From: Ustilaginoidea virens
Taxonomy: Eukaryota > Ascomycota > Sordariomycetes > Hypocreales > Clavicipitaceae
Direction: 5' to 3'
DNA length: 64,000 nucleotides
Assembly: GCF_000687475.1 (NCBI RefSeq)
Contig: NC_057322.1
Location: forward strand, 62,001-126,000
Shown: positions 1-11,549 of the stretch, in pieces
How the letters are laid out: each line of letters begins with the position of its first letter
How positions within the stretch are numbered: position 1 is the stretch's first letter
The notes under the pieces: generated by a model
Databases searched by the model: none
What the model was told of the DNA's origin: nothing
The model's input: only the letters and a program-made list of their open reading frames with translations
Translations under genes and position numbers: made by a program

Positions 1-333
1 ATCTAGTGGCCTATATAGCCGGTTAAGACCTGCAGGTCCGAATAGGTCTATACTAGTATATGCTAGCCTATGCCGAAGGTTACTGCGGTCGTAGGCCGAT
101 ATAAGCCATATATTATAGTGCGTCTATAGTAGATTCTATAATATAGGCTGTATTAGGACCTAATAGCATATATAGCCGGTTAGGACCTATAGGTCCGAAT
201 AGGCCTAGGCGAGCCTACGCATAAGGAGCATACAATTATTCGCGAATATAGGAACCCTATACAGTAGTATAGTGTCTCCGTAGTGCATTGCTTACTCTAG
301 GCTGTATTAGCATATACGATACTGGGAGGCTGG
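1..333. repeat. 157-bp tandem repeat, left copy
   Basis: The CCGGTT element recurs at about 19 and 176, a spacing of 157 bases. Each unit contains the palindromic motif (GACCTGCAGGTCCGAA type) followed by AATAGGTCTA and a stretch with GCCGAAGGTTACTGC. The same array, with one or two more units visible, lies at 23161-23640. Confidence 0.85.
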
Positions 334-1058
334 TTCGGACGTGCAGGTCTAAATAGGCCTATACTAGCCTATATACTAGGCAACCTTCGCTTGGTTAGTC
401 TATAGAGGCAGCTATAAGGGAGGAGTGGTTAGTCGGGGATAGGCGGCAGGCTTTATCCCCTCTTACGATAACTCTAAGGCTAAGTCTACCAGCCCCTACT
501 GAAACCTACTTTAGGCTTTATAAATAAGCTACTATTACTAAGGTGGTATATTAAAAGGTCGGCTAGGATAAGACCGGCTAGGCTAAGACTGGTTATATAG
601 CTGATAGGACGGGCGCTACTAATGGGGGCGGCATTAGGTAGCCCGTTCAAACCTGCAGGTCCGAAGCTTTACCTAATCTATACATATAGGAGGGTTACCT
701 GCATAGCTACACTACCTTACGCACATAGGTAGGTGCCTTATCTAAGGGAAAAAGGCCGGTAAGAGGTCAAAGGCCGCGATCGGGCATTACTATATATCTC
801 AGCAATATAGTATATGCGAGTGCCCTAGCTACCTAACCTATATACATACTTCGAAGAGGGAGAGCAGTAGGAATAAACAAGCTATCTACTGCACGACGAG
901 GATGCAGATATAGCAGCGGTGCTCGGCATAGCGCGGCGATATATAGCGCGCTATATATAAAGGCCTGATATAATTAGGTATACTAAACGATATCTACCTT
1001 ACTGGAAACAGAATATTAGAATCGGTAGTTGCATTAGCCTAGCTATAATAACTATGCC
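334..1058. other. No gene seen; degraded repeat DNA with two palindrome copies
   Basis: I see no coding signal on either strand. The palindromic motif occurs near 334 in the TTCGGAC orientation and near 648 in the opposite one. The stretch is matched at 23790-24514 in the right duplication copy, with transition differences only. Confidence 0.6.
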
Positions 1059-1390
1059 TATTAGAATCGCTATCGTAAGGTGCCCAATTGGGCACATACT
1101 GCGATAGATATGCCGCGCGCTGCTGCGCACGATATAGCCACTTTTGCCTGTTTACCCCCTATGCCTAGTAGGGCACGCGGGCAGCCCGGCCCGACCGCGC
1201 CAAGGCATATAACTACAGCACGCGCATAACCGAGGCTATATTATATAATTCCTCTCTTTTGCCTCTTTCCTACTTTCTTAGATAGTTATTAGCAAAATAA
1301 TAGAATACCTTTACTTCGTGATCAATGGGTATATTATACTACACGCGCGACCCTATATATAAATAGGTACCCCTTAATATGGCACCAATA
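1059..1390 (+). mobile_element. Solo LTR of the Copia-A family
   Basis: This matches the 339-bp LTRs of the complete Copia-A element at 34580 and 41517, from the start TATTAGAATCGC (TATCGGAATCGC in Copia-A) to the end CAATA (CAACA in Copia-A). It includes the internal palindrome TGCCCAATTGGGCA. Flanking 5-mers are ATGCC on the left and GTGCC on the right; the duplicated copy has GTGCC on the left and GTGCT on the right. A GTGCC target duplication, later mutated, explains all four. No internal element sequence remains, so this is an LTR-LTR recombination product. Confidence 0.9.
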
Positions 1391-1837
1391 GTGCCAGTAT
1401 AGAATGGTTCCTACGTGCGAGGATGCACCAATATATAGTAGCGGAATCGACTCGCTGCACGTGCTTAGGTCAGGTGGCCGCCTATCACCTGACTTATAGC
1501 AGCCCGCGGTATATATGTGTCACCAATAGGTGCCCCACTAAGGCTTATAGTCCCACCATATAAAACACACACATCGTCGGCTTCATACACATCCCGAATT
1601 TAAATATATGCACTAAACCTATGCTTATTAATGCCGACTAGGAGCTAATACCGCTAACTATAAGCTAATGCCTAGTAGGAGTATTATATATTTATAACCT
1701 TATCTCCCTTCTTTTATCGCTTGTTATCTTATTAATTATGCTTATATAAATCCTTATTATTAAATGCCTTTACTTTTATATCCTCTGCCTCTGCTATATT
1801 TCCTATTTCTATTTTAGTTGCAACGGACCCTAGAGTG
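1391..1837. other. Spacer, no gene seen
   Basis: Short stretch between the solo LTR and the 161-bp array. It keeps some CpA (ACACACACATC near 1565) and is conserved at 24847-25293. I see no ORF or RNA gene. Confidence 0.5.
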
Positions 1838-2310
1838 GCTTATATAAAGCCCTCTTCCCGGAAAGCCTATTAACCAGGCCCGAAATAGCCTTATTGCAAC
1901 GGTTAGTACATTAGAATAGCTTATATAAAGCCCTCTTTCCGGACCGACGCTATATATTTTCAGGTATAGGTCCTTCGACAACTTTAAGTCCGCAATATTA
2001 TTTTCAATATCTACTCGTCGTTATTGCGGATTGACTAGGCCCAAAATAGCCTTATTGCGATGGTCAGTATATTAGAATGGCTTATATAAAGCCCTCTTTC
2101 CGGAAAGATGCCATATATTTTTAGGTACGGGTCCTCCGATAACTTTAAGTCCGCAAAATTTTTTTTAATATCTGCTTATTATTATTACGGATTAACTAGG
2201 CCTAAAATAGCCTTATTGCGATAGTTAAGCTATCTTTCTGGAAAGACGATTGATTAGGCCTAAAATAGCCTTATTGCGATAGTCAAGCCATATTTCCGGA
2301 AAGCCTTATA
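1838..2310. repeat. 161-bp tandem repeat, left copy (2 full units)
   Basis: GCTTATATAAAGCCCTCTTT recurs at 1919 and 2080 (161 bp), after a half-unit occurrence at 1838. Units include CCGGAAAG, ATTTTTAGGTA and CAGGCCCGAAATAGCC-like segments. The right duplication copy has four such units, at 25375, 25536, 25697 and 25858. Two units (322 bp) account exactly for the change in alignment offset from 23,456 to 23,778. Confidence 0.9.
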
Positions 2311-2880
2311 GGTTAATACTTTTATAAGAAAGAATCTTTCGGCTAAAGTTTTTAATTAGAAACTTGTCTTTAAATCGTACTTGCTGCACTATAGCTACGT
2401 CTGTAAGCCAGTCTACCGCCACGATAGGCGGCTCTATATTCCCCTTCTTAGCTATATCCCTAAAGCGCTACTATATCTGCTGCTTGTCTAGGCTACTACT
2501 AATAAGCAGGTAGACAGGCTTAGGCTTAGCGAAACCTTCCTCCTCGGCCGTTATAGGCTTAATTATCGTGCTGCTGCGCGTGCAGTATAGCTTGAATATG
2601 GCTCCGTTAGCCTTAGTAATTAAGCGGTAGCTCTTAAGTCCGTTGCAGATCTTCTCCATATAGTAGGAGTCCTTTATTTAGGGGTAAGTAGATAAGGCGG
2701 GTATAATCACTATATTAAATGCCGCTATAATATTTAGTTGAAGGAGCGAGTCTATATATATACTATAGTGGCCGTTCGCTTTAGCCTTTTGTATCCTAGG
2801 GAGCGGATTCCTTATCGCCTAGCGCTATATTATAGCCCCTAGAATGCTCTCTTTATCTATTTACGGTAAATTAGTAAAGG
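2311..2880 (-). pseudogene. Degraded coding remnant, unknown (weakly BRCT-like)
   Basis: Read on the minus strand, 2860 to 2330 gives one fairly coherent frame broken by TAG and TAA. A stop-free part at 2471-2659 starts with MEKICNGLKSYRLITK. Downstream of it comes IEPPIVAVDWLTD, which loosely recalls a BRCT-type I-V-x-x-x-W-L pattern. That resemblance is weak and I do not assign a function. In the other duplication copy (26089-26660) the ATG has become ATA, consistent with RIP. It may be a pseudogene fragment carried by the duplicated segment. Confidence 0.35.
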
Positions 2881-2899
2881 TATACTAAATAAGGCCTGC

Positions 2900-5880
2900 A
2901 GCCTATATAGAATTAGCGCTTTTACTTACTATCTGGCAAGGTAGGCATAGTAGACGGCTAGATATAGCGATATAGGCATAATCAATCTCGCGTACAAGTA
3001 ATATTGCTGGTATATTATCTTAAGAGTGGCTAATATGCACTTTAATTATGGCTCGCAGCGTGATAAGAAAGCATGCTAAATCTCGTACTAGAGCACTAGC
3101 TAACTGCCTATTTTTATCGAGGTTTATAGAGAACCGCAGTTCTCCTTTATACCTATACTAATTAGTAGTAGTTAGGCATTAGGAAGATTATAAAGTAAAA
3201 GTAGCTAATATACACTTTAGTTGTGGCTTATAGTATAACGAGAAAGCATACTAAATCTCGTACTAGAGCACCAGCTGGCTGCCTATTTTCATCGAGGTTT
3301 ATAGAGAACCATAATTCTCCTTTATGCTTATACTAATATAGAATAACTATTAGTTGGTTAGTATTTTACCGCTAACTAAGGCGGATAAGAGGTAGAAGGG
3401 GGAAGTTAGAGCAGCTAGGTAAAGCCATACTGTATGCTAAGACTGAAGCATGCCTAGCTATATAGTGTATATATAGTGTATAGTCTAGGTGAGCGGGGCA
3501 GACGGCTGCTATCAGCTAGCAAGTAATATTGCCCCACACTACGCAGTTATGCCACTATAGAAAATTATTAATGCCTAGGGGCCATAATATTTATCTTCTT
3601 TAGTTATTATTTTCTTCCGCCGTTAATAAGCTAGATAGAATGCCTATAGCCTAAGGGCTATAATAATTATCTTCTTTAGCTATTATCTTCTTTAGCTATT
3701 ATCTTCTTTAGCCGTTAATAAGCTAGACGGAATGCCTATAGCCTAGGGATACCTCTATATCGAGTTAGGTAGTGAAAAAAAGAGCCGATACTGCTAAAAG
3801 ACCTAAACTTAGGGGCCTAAGTCTTATTAGCGCTAGGTAGAGCTATTCCCCTCGCTAATTAGTTAACTCTAAGGTTTTTCTCTCTATAACCGCAAACGAA
3901 GTTAATGCATTATAACTAAAAGTTAGGTGGTATTTTGCCGCTAAGCTGGAATCTTTTGCTGGTTGCGATATTCTTATGCGCTTTTGCTTATTATTTGGTA
4001 AGGTATATATAGAAAACGGGCGGGTATAGCGATAGAGGAGTGGCCGATCTAGCGTATAAGTAATAGTGCTAATATATAATTATTAAGAGTTAGTATTTTG
4101 CTGCTAATATAGAATCTTTCGCTAATTGCGATATTCTTAGGTCCTTCTTTCCGCAACTATAAATAAAGTCAACATATCTAGTTCTTATAGTATCGCTTAT
4201 AGGAATAATATCCTAATGACCTGGAAAAGAGAGCCTGGTGATAATAGCTTATATTCGTATAAATGTGCGAGAAATCTACTAGATTAATCCCCAGTCTTTA
4301 CTTATTATGCCAAATCCCTCCCGATAAGGCTGAGGATTATATAGATAGTCCCGCTAGTTAGCTCTAAACGCAGCCAAGCAGGCATTACCAACTCTACTTA
4401 GCCTTATCTATTATCGCTATCTGGGACTGGTTTATTATTATCTTTATCAATTTATTTAGCAATAGATATTTCCCTACACACATCCTTTATCTCATTAAAG
4501 AACACCTACGCTTTTATTCGCTATACTATAAGGTACATATAGTAAAAGGCCGGGTATAGCTATATAGGCGATATCGATCTTACGTATAAATAAGATTGCT
4601 GATATATTATTTTCTATAGGTTATTAAAAGGCACCCTAATCTTATCTAGGATAATATAGTAGTATATAGGCTAATATGTTCCTTATATAGCGATATACGA
4701 ACTAGTCTTCTCTGGTTTATTAGTCGACTTTTGCGTATAGTATAGGAAAAAAACGGTCTAATAGTTTATATTAGATAAGTCTGGCGTAAGCGAGTCTAAA
4801 TTAAGGTCTTAGCTAATATAGGAACCGCCCTCGATAAAAAGAGGAACTAAGATTTAGATATATATATTTAGCTATAAAACTATAGGGTTAGCCAAGCTAC
4901 CCTTCTAGATTTTATATTTTCTATCTAATCCCTCGATAGTTTTATAAAGAGTGCTAAAAGGTGTCCAGTTATCGCTAAGTTATTAAGCGCTATTTTTAAA
5001 GTCGGAACCTTTTATAAAGGCAACTAGACCTAGTTAGCGTATGCTATATAGTAAAGATAGGGGCAGCCTACTTTTAGGCAGATAGTTTCCCTCTTAAAGT
5101 AGAGTATTAATATCTATAGGCTCATTAATACTAATCAGCGGTTTCAACTTCTTACTATAGATAGTTTCTATATATAGTCTTATGTCATTTGCTCGGTATT
5201 GCAACGTAATCCTTAAGTCTTTATAACTAAATATCTTTTCGTCATTACCAAAAATGGCATATATGTTTTGCCGCTAACCTATACTCTTTCGCTGGTTGTA
5301 ATGTTTTCGTGCGCTCTTACTTGCTATCTAGTAAGGTAGGTATAATAGACGGCCGGATGTAGCGATATAGGCATAGTCGATCTTGCGTATAAGTAATATT
5401 ACTAGTATATCATCTTTTGCAGCTTAATTATAGGCACCCCTATCTCGTCTAGGATAACGCCTATATAGCTACACCCGGCTGTATTCTACTACTATCAGCA
5501 ATATTACTCGTACATAAGATTAATTATATGGTAGTGGATAGGCGTTAGCGGTTTCCCGCTAATGTAAAATCTTTCGCTAGTAGCGATATTCTTATACGCT
5601 TTTACTTATTATCGTATAAGGTAGGCATAGTAGACGGCTAGATGCAGTAATATAGGCGTGGTTAATCTCGCGTACGAGTAATACTACTTATATATAATGA
5701 TTAATAATTAGCATTTTGCCGCCAATATAGAATCCTTCGCTAGTAGCGATATTCTCATACACTCTTACTGCCTATCCTATAAGGTAAGTATAGTAAAAGC
5801 CTAGGTATAGCGATATAGGCATGGTCGATCTTATGTATAAGTAATATTGCTAATAAATTATTTTCTGCAGCTTATTGATA
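2900..5880. repeat. Interspersed ~110-bp module, six copies, left duplication copy
   Basis: A module of about 110 bases recurs irregularly near 2915, 3960, 4505, 5300, 5590 and 5755. It contains TTACTTGCTATCTAGTAAGG, then TAGACGG..GGATGTAGCGATATAGGC and GCGTATAAGTAATATT. Several copies are preceded by a segment like TTTTGCCGCTAATATAGAAT. Spacing is uneven, so this is not a simple tandem array. Intervening DNA has no stop-free coding frame. It could be a decayed repeat-containing gene or nested copies of a small element. Confidence 0.6.
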
Positions 5881-6186
5881 GGTACCCCTATCTCGTTAAG
5901 GATAATATAGTAATGGATAGGCCGAGCTAATCCTTATATAGGGATATACGAACTAGCATTTTGCCAAGATAATATAATATTAGACCGGGCGAGCTATTGC
6001 TTATATAGCGATATATAAACTAGCATTTTGCTAGGATAATAATCCTATAGCTCTATATTAGCTAAGTTATTTTTAAGGAATTCCTTATACCCACTTATAA
6101 TATTACTAACCTTATAAAAATATTTATAGGGCTAAAGTATTAATATGATAATATAGGTATTATAATCCGGCGATAAAGTAGGGAAA

Positions 6187-6400
6187 TTATATCCTAGAGG
6201 GAAGAAAATAGAGGGTAAGAAAGAAGGATAAGAGTAAAAGAAAGGAAGACGGAAAAGAGTAAAAGAAAAGAAAAAGGATAAAAATAAAAGTAAAAAAAAG
6301 GAGTAAAGGTAAGGAAAAAAGAAGGGAGTATAGGTATAGCGGGTAGTAGATAAAGAGGCTATAAATCAAGCTAGTAAAGAAGAAGGTCGTAAGGTAGTAG
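6187..6400. repeat. Polypurine tract (GGAAG/AAAAG rich)
   Basis: The plus strand is almost pure A+G with periodic single T or C (AAGGAAGACGGAAAAGAGTA and similar). The apparent minus-strand 60-residue frame is only Leu/Phe/Ser low complexity from the pyrimidine strand. It is matched at 29950-30180 in the duplicate. Confidence 0.75.
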
Positions 6401-6639
6401 TAAATTATAGGAAGTAATAAGCGTACCTAATAGGTATATAGGTATATAGTATATATGGCCGCGTTATAGCAGCGGCTGCTTATATGACCCTAGTACGCAC
6501 TTATATCTACGGTACGCATACATAACTACAGCACGTATATATAACTGCCGCATATATATATATAAAGGCCATATCGTTAGATATAGCGCTATCCGCCCTT
6601 TTCCTCCTTTTTCCCGCTTTGCTTAATATAGATAGAAGC

Positions 6640-6840
6640 CTATTAGGACCTGTAGGTCTAAATAAATAAGCATGCAAGCCCTATAGGACCTGCAGGTCTA
6701 AATAAATAAGCATGTAAGGCCTATTGGGACCTATAGGTCTGAATAAATAAGTATGTAAGGCCTATTGGGACCTATAGGTCTGAATAAATAAATATATAAG
6801 CCCTATTGGGACCTGCAGGTCTAAATAATATATATATAAG
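6640..6840. repeat. 41-bp palindrome array, type A, five units
   Basis: Five units of about 41 bp. Each has the palindromic core (GGACCTGCAGGTC and its RIP variants) followed by GAATAAATAAGCATGCAAGC. The right duplication copy has six units (30418-30655). The core resembles the one in the 157-bp array, but the rest of the unit is unrelated. Confidence 0.9.
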
Positions 6841-6849
6841 CTTAAATTA

Positions 6850-7115
6850 TATCCTATAAGGAGGAGAGTAAAGTATAAGAAAGAAGGAAGAGAGTAAAAT
6901 ATAAAAAAGAAGGAAGAAAGTAAAGTATAAGAAAGAAGGAAGAGAGTAATATATAAGAAAGAAGGAAGAGAGTAAAATATAAAAAAGAAGGAAGAGAGTA
7001 ATATATAAAAAAGAAGGAAGAAAGTAAAAGTAAAAAAGAAAAAGGAGAGTAAAAATAAGAAAGAAAAAAGAGAATAAGGGTAAGGAAGAAAAAAGAGAGT
7101 ATTAGTATAAAAGGT
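6850..7115. repeat. Purine-rich imperfect tandem repeat
   Basis: Repeats of roughly 26 bp of the form GAGAGTAAAGTATAAGAAAGAAG, strongly purine-biased on the plus strand. Equivalent DNA lies at 30670-30920. Confidence 0.8.
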
Positions 7116-7410
7116 AGTACGTAAAGAGATTAGGAATAAAGCTAGTAAGGAAGAAGGTCATAAGGTAGTAAATAGTAAGAAGTAAGGTAATAACGCTATT
7201 AGAATTATTAGTTAGTCGGTTAGTTAGCCAGTTATTTAGCGCATCTAACTAGGTATATGGCATATAAGGCTGCGGTACGGCTACGGCTGCCTATATAACC
7301 GCAGCACGCATATATAACTGCGGCACGTATATATAAAAAGGCTATATCGTTAGATGTAGCGCTATCTGCCCTTTTCCTCTTTATTACCGCTTCACCTAGT
7401 ATAGATAGAA

Positions 7411-7612
7411 GCCTATTAGGACCTGTAGGTCCGAATAAATAAGCATGCAAGCCTTATTGGGACCTATAGGTCCAAAGAGGTAGGTATATAAGCCTTACTA
7501 GGACCTGCAGGTCCAAAGAGGTAGGTATATAAGCCTTACTAGGACTTATAGGTCTGAAGAGGTAGGTATATAAGCCTTACTAGGACCTGCAGGTCCGAAG
7601 AGATAAGTATAC
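7411..7612. repeat. 41-bp palindrome array, type B, four units
   Basis: After one type-A unit at about 7411, four units combine the palindromic core with GAAGAGGTAGGTATATAAGCC. The right duplication copy has three (31270-31390). A single further palindrome lies at about 7786. Confidence 0.85.
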
Positions 7613-7867
7613 AAGGTAATATATGGTAGTACGATATATATATAAAGCGCTATATGCTATAGAGTAGTAGTATTAGTATTGGGAATTAAAGGGTACCTAT
7701 TATAATATAGGGTATGTATATAAAGGGAAATAATAAACGAATAAAGAAGATATATCTTACTTTTACTAAATCAATAGTATAGTTGGGACCTACAGGTCTA
7801 AAGTAGTTTATTTAATATATACGCCTTTAGGGTAATATTATATATACTAATAGCGCGTCTGCCTGTA

Positions 7868-8050
7868 TTTAGAGTAAAGTCACGTGTATTGCTTGCGCGC
7901 CTTTTACTGTATGCCCTATATGCCTTTAGAGTGAGGTCATGTGTATTGCTTGCGCGCCTTTTGCTGTATGCACTGCATGCCTTTAGAGTGAGGTTACGTA
8001 TATTGCTTGCGCGCCTTTTGCCGAATCCCCTGCTAGCCTTTACAGTAAGG
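7868..8050. repeat. 57-bp tandem repeat, three units
   Basis: TTTAGAGT starts units at 7868, 7925 and 7982, with a degenerate fourth near 8039. The unit contains GTATTGCTTGCGCGCCTTTT. In the other copy six units start at 31647-31932. The three extra units (171 bp) account exactly for the offset change from 23,779 to 23,950. Confidence 0.9.
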
Positions 8051-8157
8051 TGATTATGTATATTGCTTGCGCGCCTTTAGGATACTTTATATACACGCGA
8101 ATTTTATAGTGCATAATATATAGTGATACTTTAGTCAAATATTTGCCCCTTACTTAT

Positions 8158-9300
8158 AGAGCGGTACTTTATATGCACGCGAAATTTAGCGTATATGAGT
8201 ATATACTAAGTCGATTTAATATTTAGTAGGTATATAGGTATAATACCCCTATCGCCAGAGGATTTTCCAGATTTAGCTTAAAAAAACAACAACAGTCGGA
8301 TACTTTACGTACACGCGAGTTTAATAGTGTATAGTATATAGTGATACTTTACTCAACTGGTTGCCCTAGGGAGTAAATGGTTGCCCCTTATTGTAGAGCG
8401 GTACTTTATATGCATGCGAAATTTAGCGCATATAAGCATATACTGAGTCGATTTAATATTTAGTAGGTATATAGGTATAATACCCCTATCGCTAGAGGAT
8501 TTTCCAGATTTAGCTTAAAAAAACAATAATAGTTAGATACTTTACGTATACGCGAGTTTAATAGTGTATAGTATGTAGTAATACTTTACTCAACTGGTTG
8601 CCCTAGGGAGCAAATAGTTGCCCCTTATTGTAGAGCGGTATTTTATATGCACGCGAAATTTAGCGCATATAAGCATATACTGAGTCGATTTAATATTTGG
8701 TAGGTACGTAGGTACAATACCCCTATCGCCAGAGGATTTTCCAGATTTAGCTTAAAAAAATAACAATAGTCGGATACTTTACGTGCACGCGAGTTTAATA
8801 GTATATAATATATAGTGATACTTTACTTAACTGGTTGCCCTAGGGAGCAAATGGTTGCCCCTTATTATAGAGCGGTACTTTATATGCACGCGAAATTTAG
8901 CGCATATAAGCATATACTGAATCGATTTAATATTTAGTAGGTATGTAGGTATAATACCCCTATCGCCAGAGGATTTTCTAGATTTAGCTTAAAAAAATAA
9001 CGATAGTCGGATACTTTACGTGCACGCGAGTTTAATAGTATATAGTATATAGTGATACTTTACTCAACTGGTTGCCTTAGGGAGCAAATGGTTGCCCCTT
9101 ATTATAGAGCGGTACTTTATATGCACGCGAAATTTAGCGCATATAAGTATGTACTGAGTCGATTTAATATTTAGTAGGTACGTAGGTATAATACCCCTAT
9201 CGCCAGATGATTTTCTAGATTTAGCTTAAAAAAATAACGATAGTCGGATACTTTATATGCACGCGAGTTTAATAGTGCATAGTATATAGTAATACTTTAG
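8158..9300. repeat. 237-bp tandem repeat, five units
   Basis: AGAGCGGTACTTTATATGCA starts at 8158, 8395, 8632, 8869 and 9106, always 237 bases apart. Units include CGCGAAATTTAGCGCATATA, GAGGATTTTCCAGATTTAGC and ACTGGTTGCCCTAGGGAGCA. The duplicate has five units too (32108 onward). Confidence 0.92.
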
Positions 9301-9885
9301 TCAAATAGTCACTTAAAGAGCGGTACTTTATATGCATATAGATTTTACATGCCTCTATAAGTATTTGCCTAAGGAAATAGTTGCCCCTTAATTATAGAGT
9401 GGTATTTTATATATACGCGAAAATTTGCGTGCCTTTATATATACCAATAGTTGCCTAAGCAAATGGTTACCTAGTGAAATAGTTGCCTAGGTAAATAGTT
9501 TTTTAGGTAAATAGTTACTTAGGCAAATAGTTGCCCCTTATTTATAGAGTGGTACTTTATATGCACATAAATTTTGCGTGGCTCTATATATATTAGTACC
9601 TTATACGAACGGTTGCCCTTCATTTATAGAGTGGTACTTTATATATACGCGAATTTTGTGTGGCTCTCTATATATAAGTACTTTATGCGAATGGTTGCTA
9701 CTTAGAGCAGAGCAACTAGTTGCCCCTTAATTGTAGAGTGGTACTTTGCGTATATACAAAAATTTGCGCGCCTCTTAATGTACTGGTACTTTATGCGATT
9801 AGTTGCCCCTCACTTGTCTGAATTAAGCCAGGAAATTTTTTTTTTAGTGGAGCGGTACTTTGCGTGTATGTGAAAATTTGCGCGT
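9300..9885. repeat. Degenerate short repeats derived from the 237-bp unit
   Basis: Shorter variants of the same themes follow the 237-bp array: AGAGTGGTACTTTATATGCA, AATAGTTGCCTAGG and AATTTTGCGTG, with irregular spacing. The stretch ends with AAGCCAGGAAATTTTTTTTT near 9830. I see no coding frame. Confidence 0.7.
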
Positions 9886-9946
9886 ATCTGTATGTACCGA
9901 ACCTGCGACCCACTGGCCTGACCCTGCCCCTAGAAGGGACTCTAAT
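9886..9946. other. Unmutated end of the duplicated segment
   Basis: About 60 bases ending TAGAAGGGACTCTAAT are identical at 33836-33896 and keep CpA and TpG (CCCACTGGCCTGACCCTGCC). The rest of the duplication is RIP-mutated, so this edge escaped or was homogenised. Confidence 0.75.
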
Positions 9947-10049
9947 GAGGGTCGCTACTACCTATAATAGGGTCGATGGGCGTTCCTAGCAGGGGGAAAT
10001 AGTAGATTAGCTACCGTAGTCCTTGCCCTTATATAAGTAGGGTATCCTT

Positions 10050-11365
10050 GTGTGAGAAAGCGGGGGAGGGGCCGGAAGCTGCGACGCTATTGGTAGAGAA
10101 GGCAGCGGCTAGCGATAAAAGAGGAAATACCTATATATTAGCGCCCGGTAGGGGGGCGGCATAATAGCGATACTATTAGTATAGAAGCCGTCGTCTTGGT
10201 CCTACTTTAAAGTGCCTACGCCTTTAGGTTTCGACTTGCGGGGCTTATAGTAGATAGCGTTAAAATATAGATAGGTAAGTATATCGAATATAGCCTGCTA
10301 GGAGTAGGTTTTTCGTAGGTAGTATAGGCTTGCATCTCCTGGGCTCTAAAGGGCTACCTTTACCTTATAGATCTAGTCGGCTATCTCGAATATCTCTACC
10401 TCTTCGGTCGCTTTTTACTTATGTAAGCCGGTAAGGGTTTTAAAGGGCCTATAGGTAAAGAGTCGATATTAGTTGGTATAGTCTATATAGCGGCAGTAGA
10501 ATATAGTGGCGATAGCCTCTGCTATACTTGCCTCATCCTAGCTAGGCTAAAGGGGGAGCAGCTTAAGGAGGCGAGATATACACATAAGTAGTATTAATTG
10601 CTAAAACTATATCAGGTCCGGGTCTTATGGGTCGATAAAGTGCTATAGAAAGGCCGCGTCTAGTTAATCGAATAAAATAGGGTCGGGGTTAGGACCCGGC
10701 CTATAGAATAGTATAGCGAGTAGTAGGTTGGCTCGTATTAAGGTCTGCCTATCTAGACGGGCGTCTTCTTATATGCGTTTGCCCCCCTGCTAGAGCTATA
10801 TAAGGCTGATAAATAGCGGGGGGGCATTAGTAGCACTAATCGGCGCCCCTAACCGGCGCACGGTATATATAAGGCTGCTTAGGTGGTTATAGGTTAAGTC
10901 TAGCATTAGCGCAGCTATTAGCTTCTTATCGTGGCCGCGGTAGATAAACCACCTTTTAATAGCGCAGGTAGCTTCTAAAAGCTGCCGCACTAGGCCTAGT
11001 ATTTGCGCGTAATCCCTAGCCGGGTCCGGCGGGCTCGCCAAAGTATATGCATCCTAGGCCTCTAACTGGCCGTTTGCCTCTATAGCAGTCGGTTGGCTCT
11101 ATATTATAGCCTTAAAAAGGGTAAGGGTTATATCATTAGGGGCGGTATCGGGGGGGGAGTTAGCGGGTAATAGGCAGGCTGATATAGTAGCATAGCGTAA
11201 GGCAGGGTAAGGCAGCCTAATTAGGCGTTTGCATTCGTATTTATATTCGCGTTCTAAAGGAGGGTCTATAGGTTTTAAGTTACCGTCCTAGCGGCTCCTC
11301 TTAGGGTAGGGCATAGTAAGGCATAAGGGGGGGAAGGGGGGGGGAGAGGGGGAAAAGACAGCCAT
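10050..11365 (-). pseudogene. RIP-degraded gene B, unknown function
   Basis: One minus-strand frame runs from a possible start at 11363-11365 (MAVFSPSPPPFPP) to about 10050, some 430 codons, interrupted only by TAG/TAA. The best-kept stretch is 10796-11041 (MASPPDPARDYAQILGLVRQ). The predicted product is mostly helical and Leu/Ile-rich after a Pro-rich N-terminus, with a late KPRKSKPKGVG basic patch. I recognise no family. It lies just downstream of gene A in the same orientation but another frame, so it could be a separate gene or a later exon. The start and end are estimates. Confidence 0.5.
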
Positions 11366-11549
11366 ACTTCTGCCTTACTAAGGAGGATAAAAGAAAGAGA
11401 TAGATAGGGCTAGCTAGCTAGTAGTATAGTCTATAACTAGGGTCGGACGAGAGGGCAGTAGATATAGAAGATGACCTAGCGTATCGTATAATATAATGCA
11501 TATATAGACACCTGGCCTTTTCGCACTAGTGTCTAATGCTATATTTGCC

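Larger units (their letters stand above)
1..9946. repeat. Left copy of ~10 kb direct segmental duplication
   Basis: This stretch aligns in the same orientation with 23457-33896. The start offset is 23,456 bases and the final offset 23,950. The first 60 bases differ at seven sites, all transitions, and sampled sites elsewhere show the same pattern. Different CpA or TpG sites are mutated in each copy, so both were hit by RIP independently after duplication. Length differences fall at tandem arrays. The left end lies outside the window. The right end is sharp at 9946, after which the two loci are unrelated. CpA depletion makes any former genes here unreadable without comparison to relatives. Confidence 0.95.

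Noticed and set aside
1..9946. rDNA spacer or CRISPR array as explanation for the arrays
   Set aside because: No rRNA sequence is present, units are adjacent without unique spacers, and the organism is fungal.
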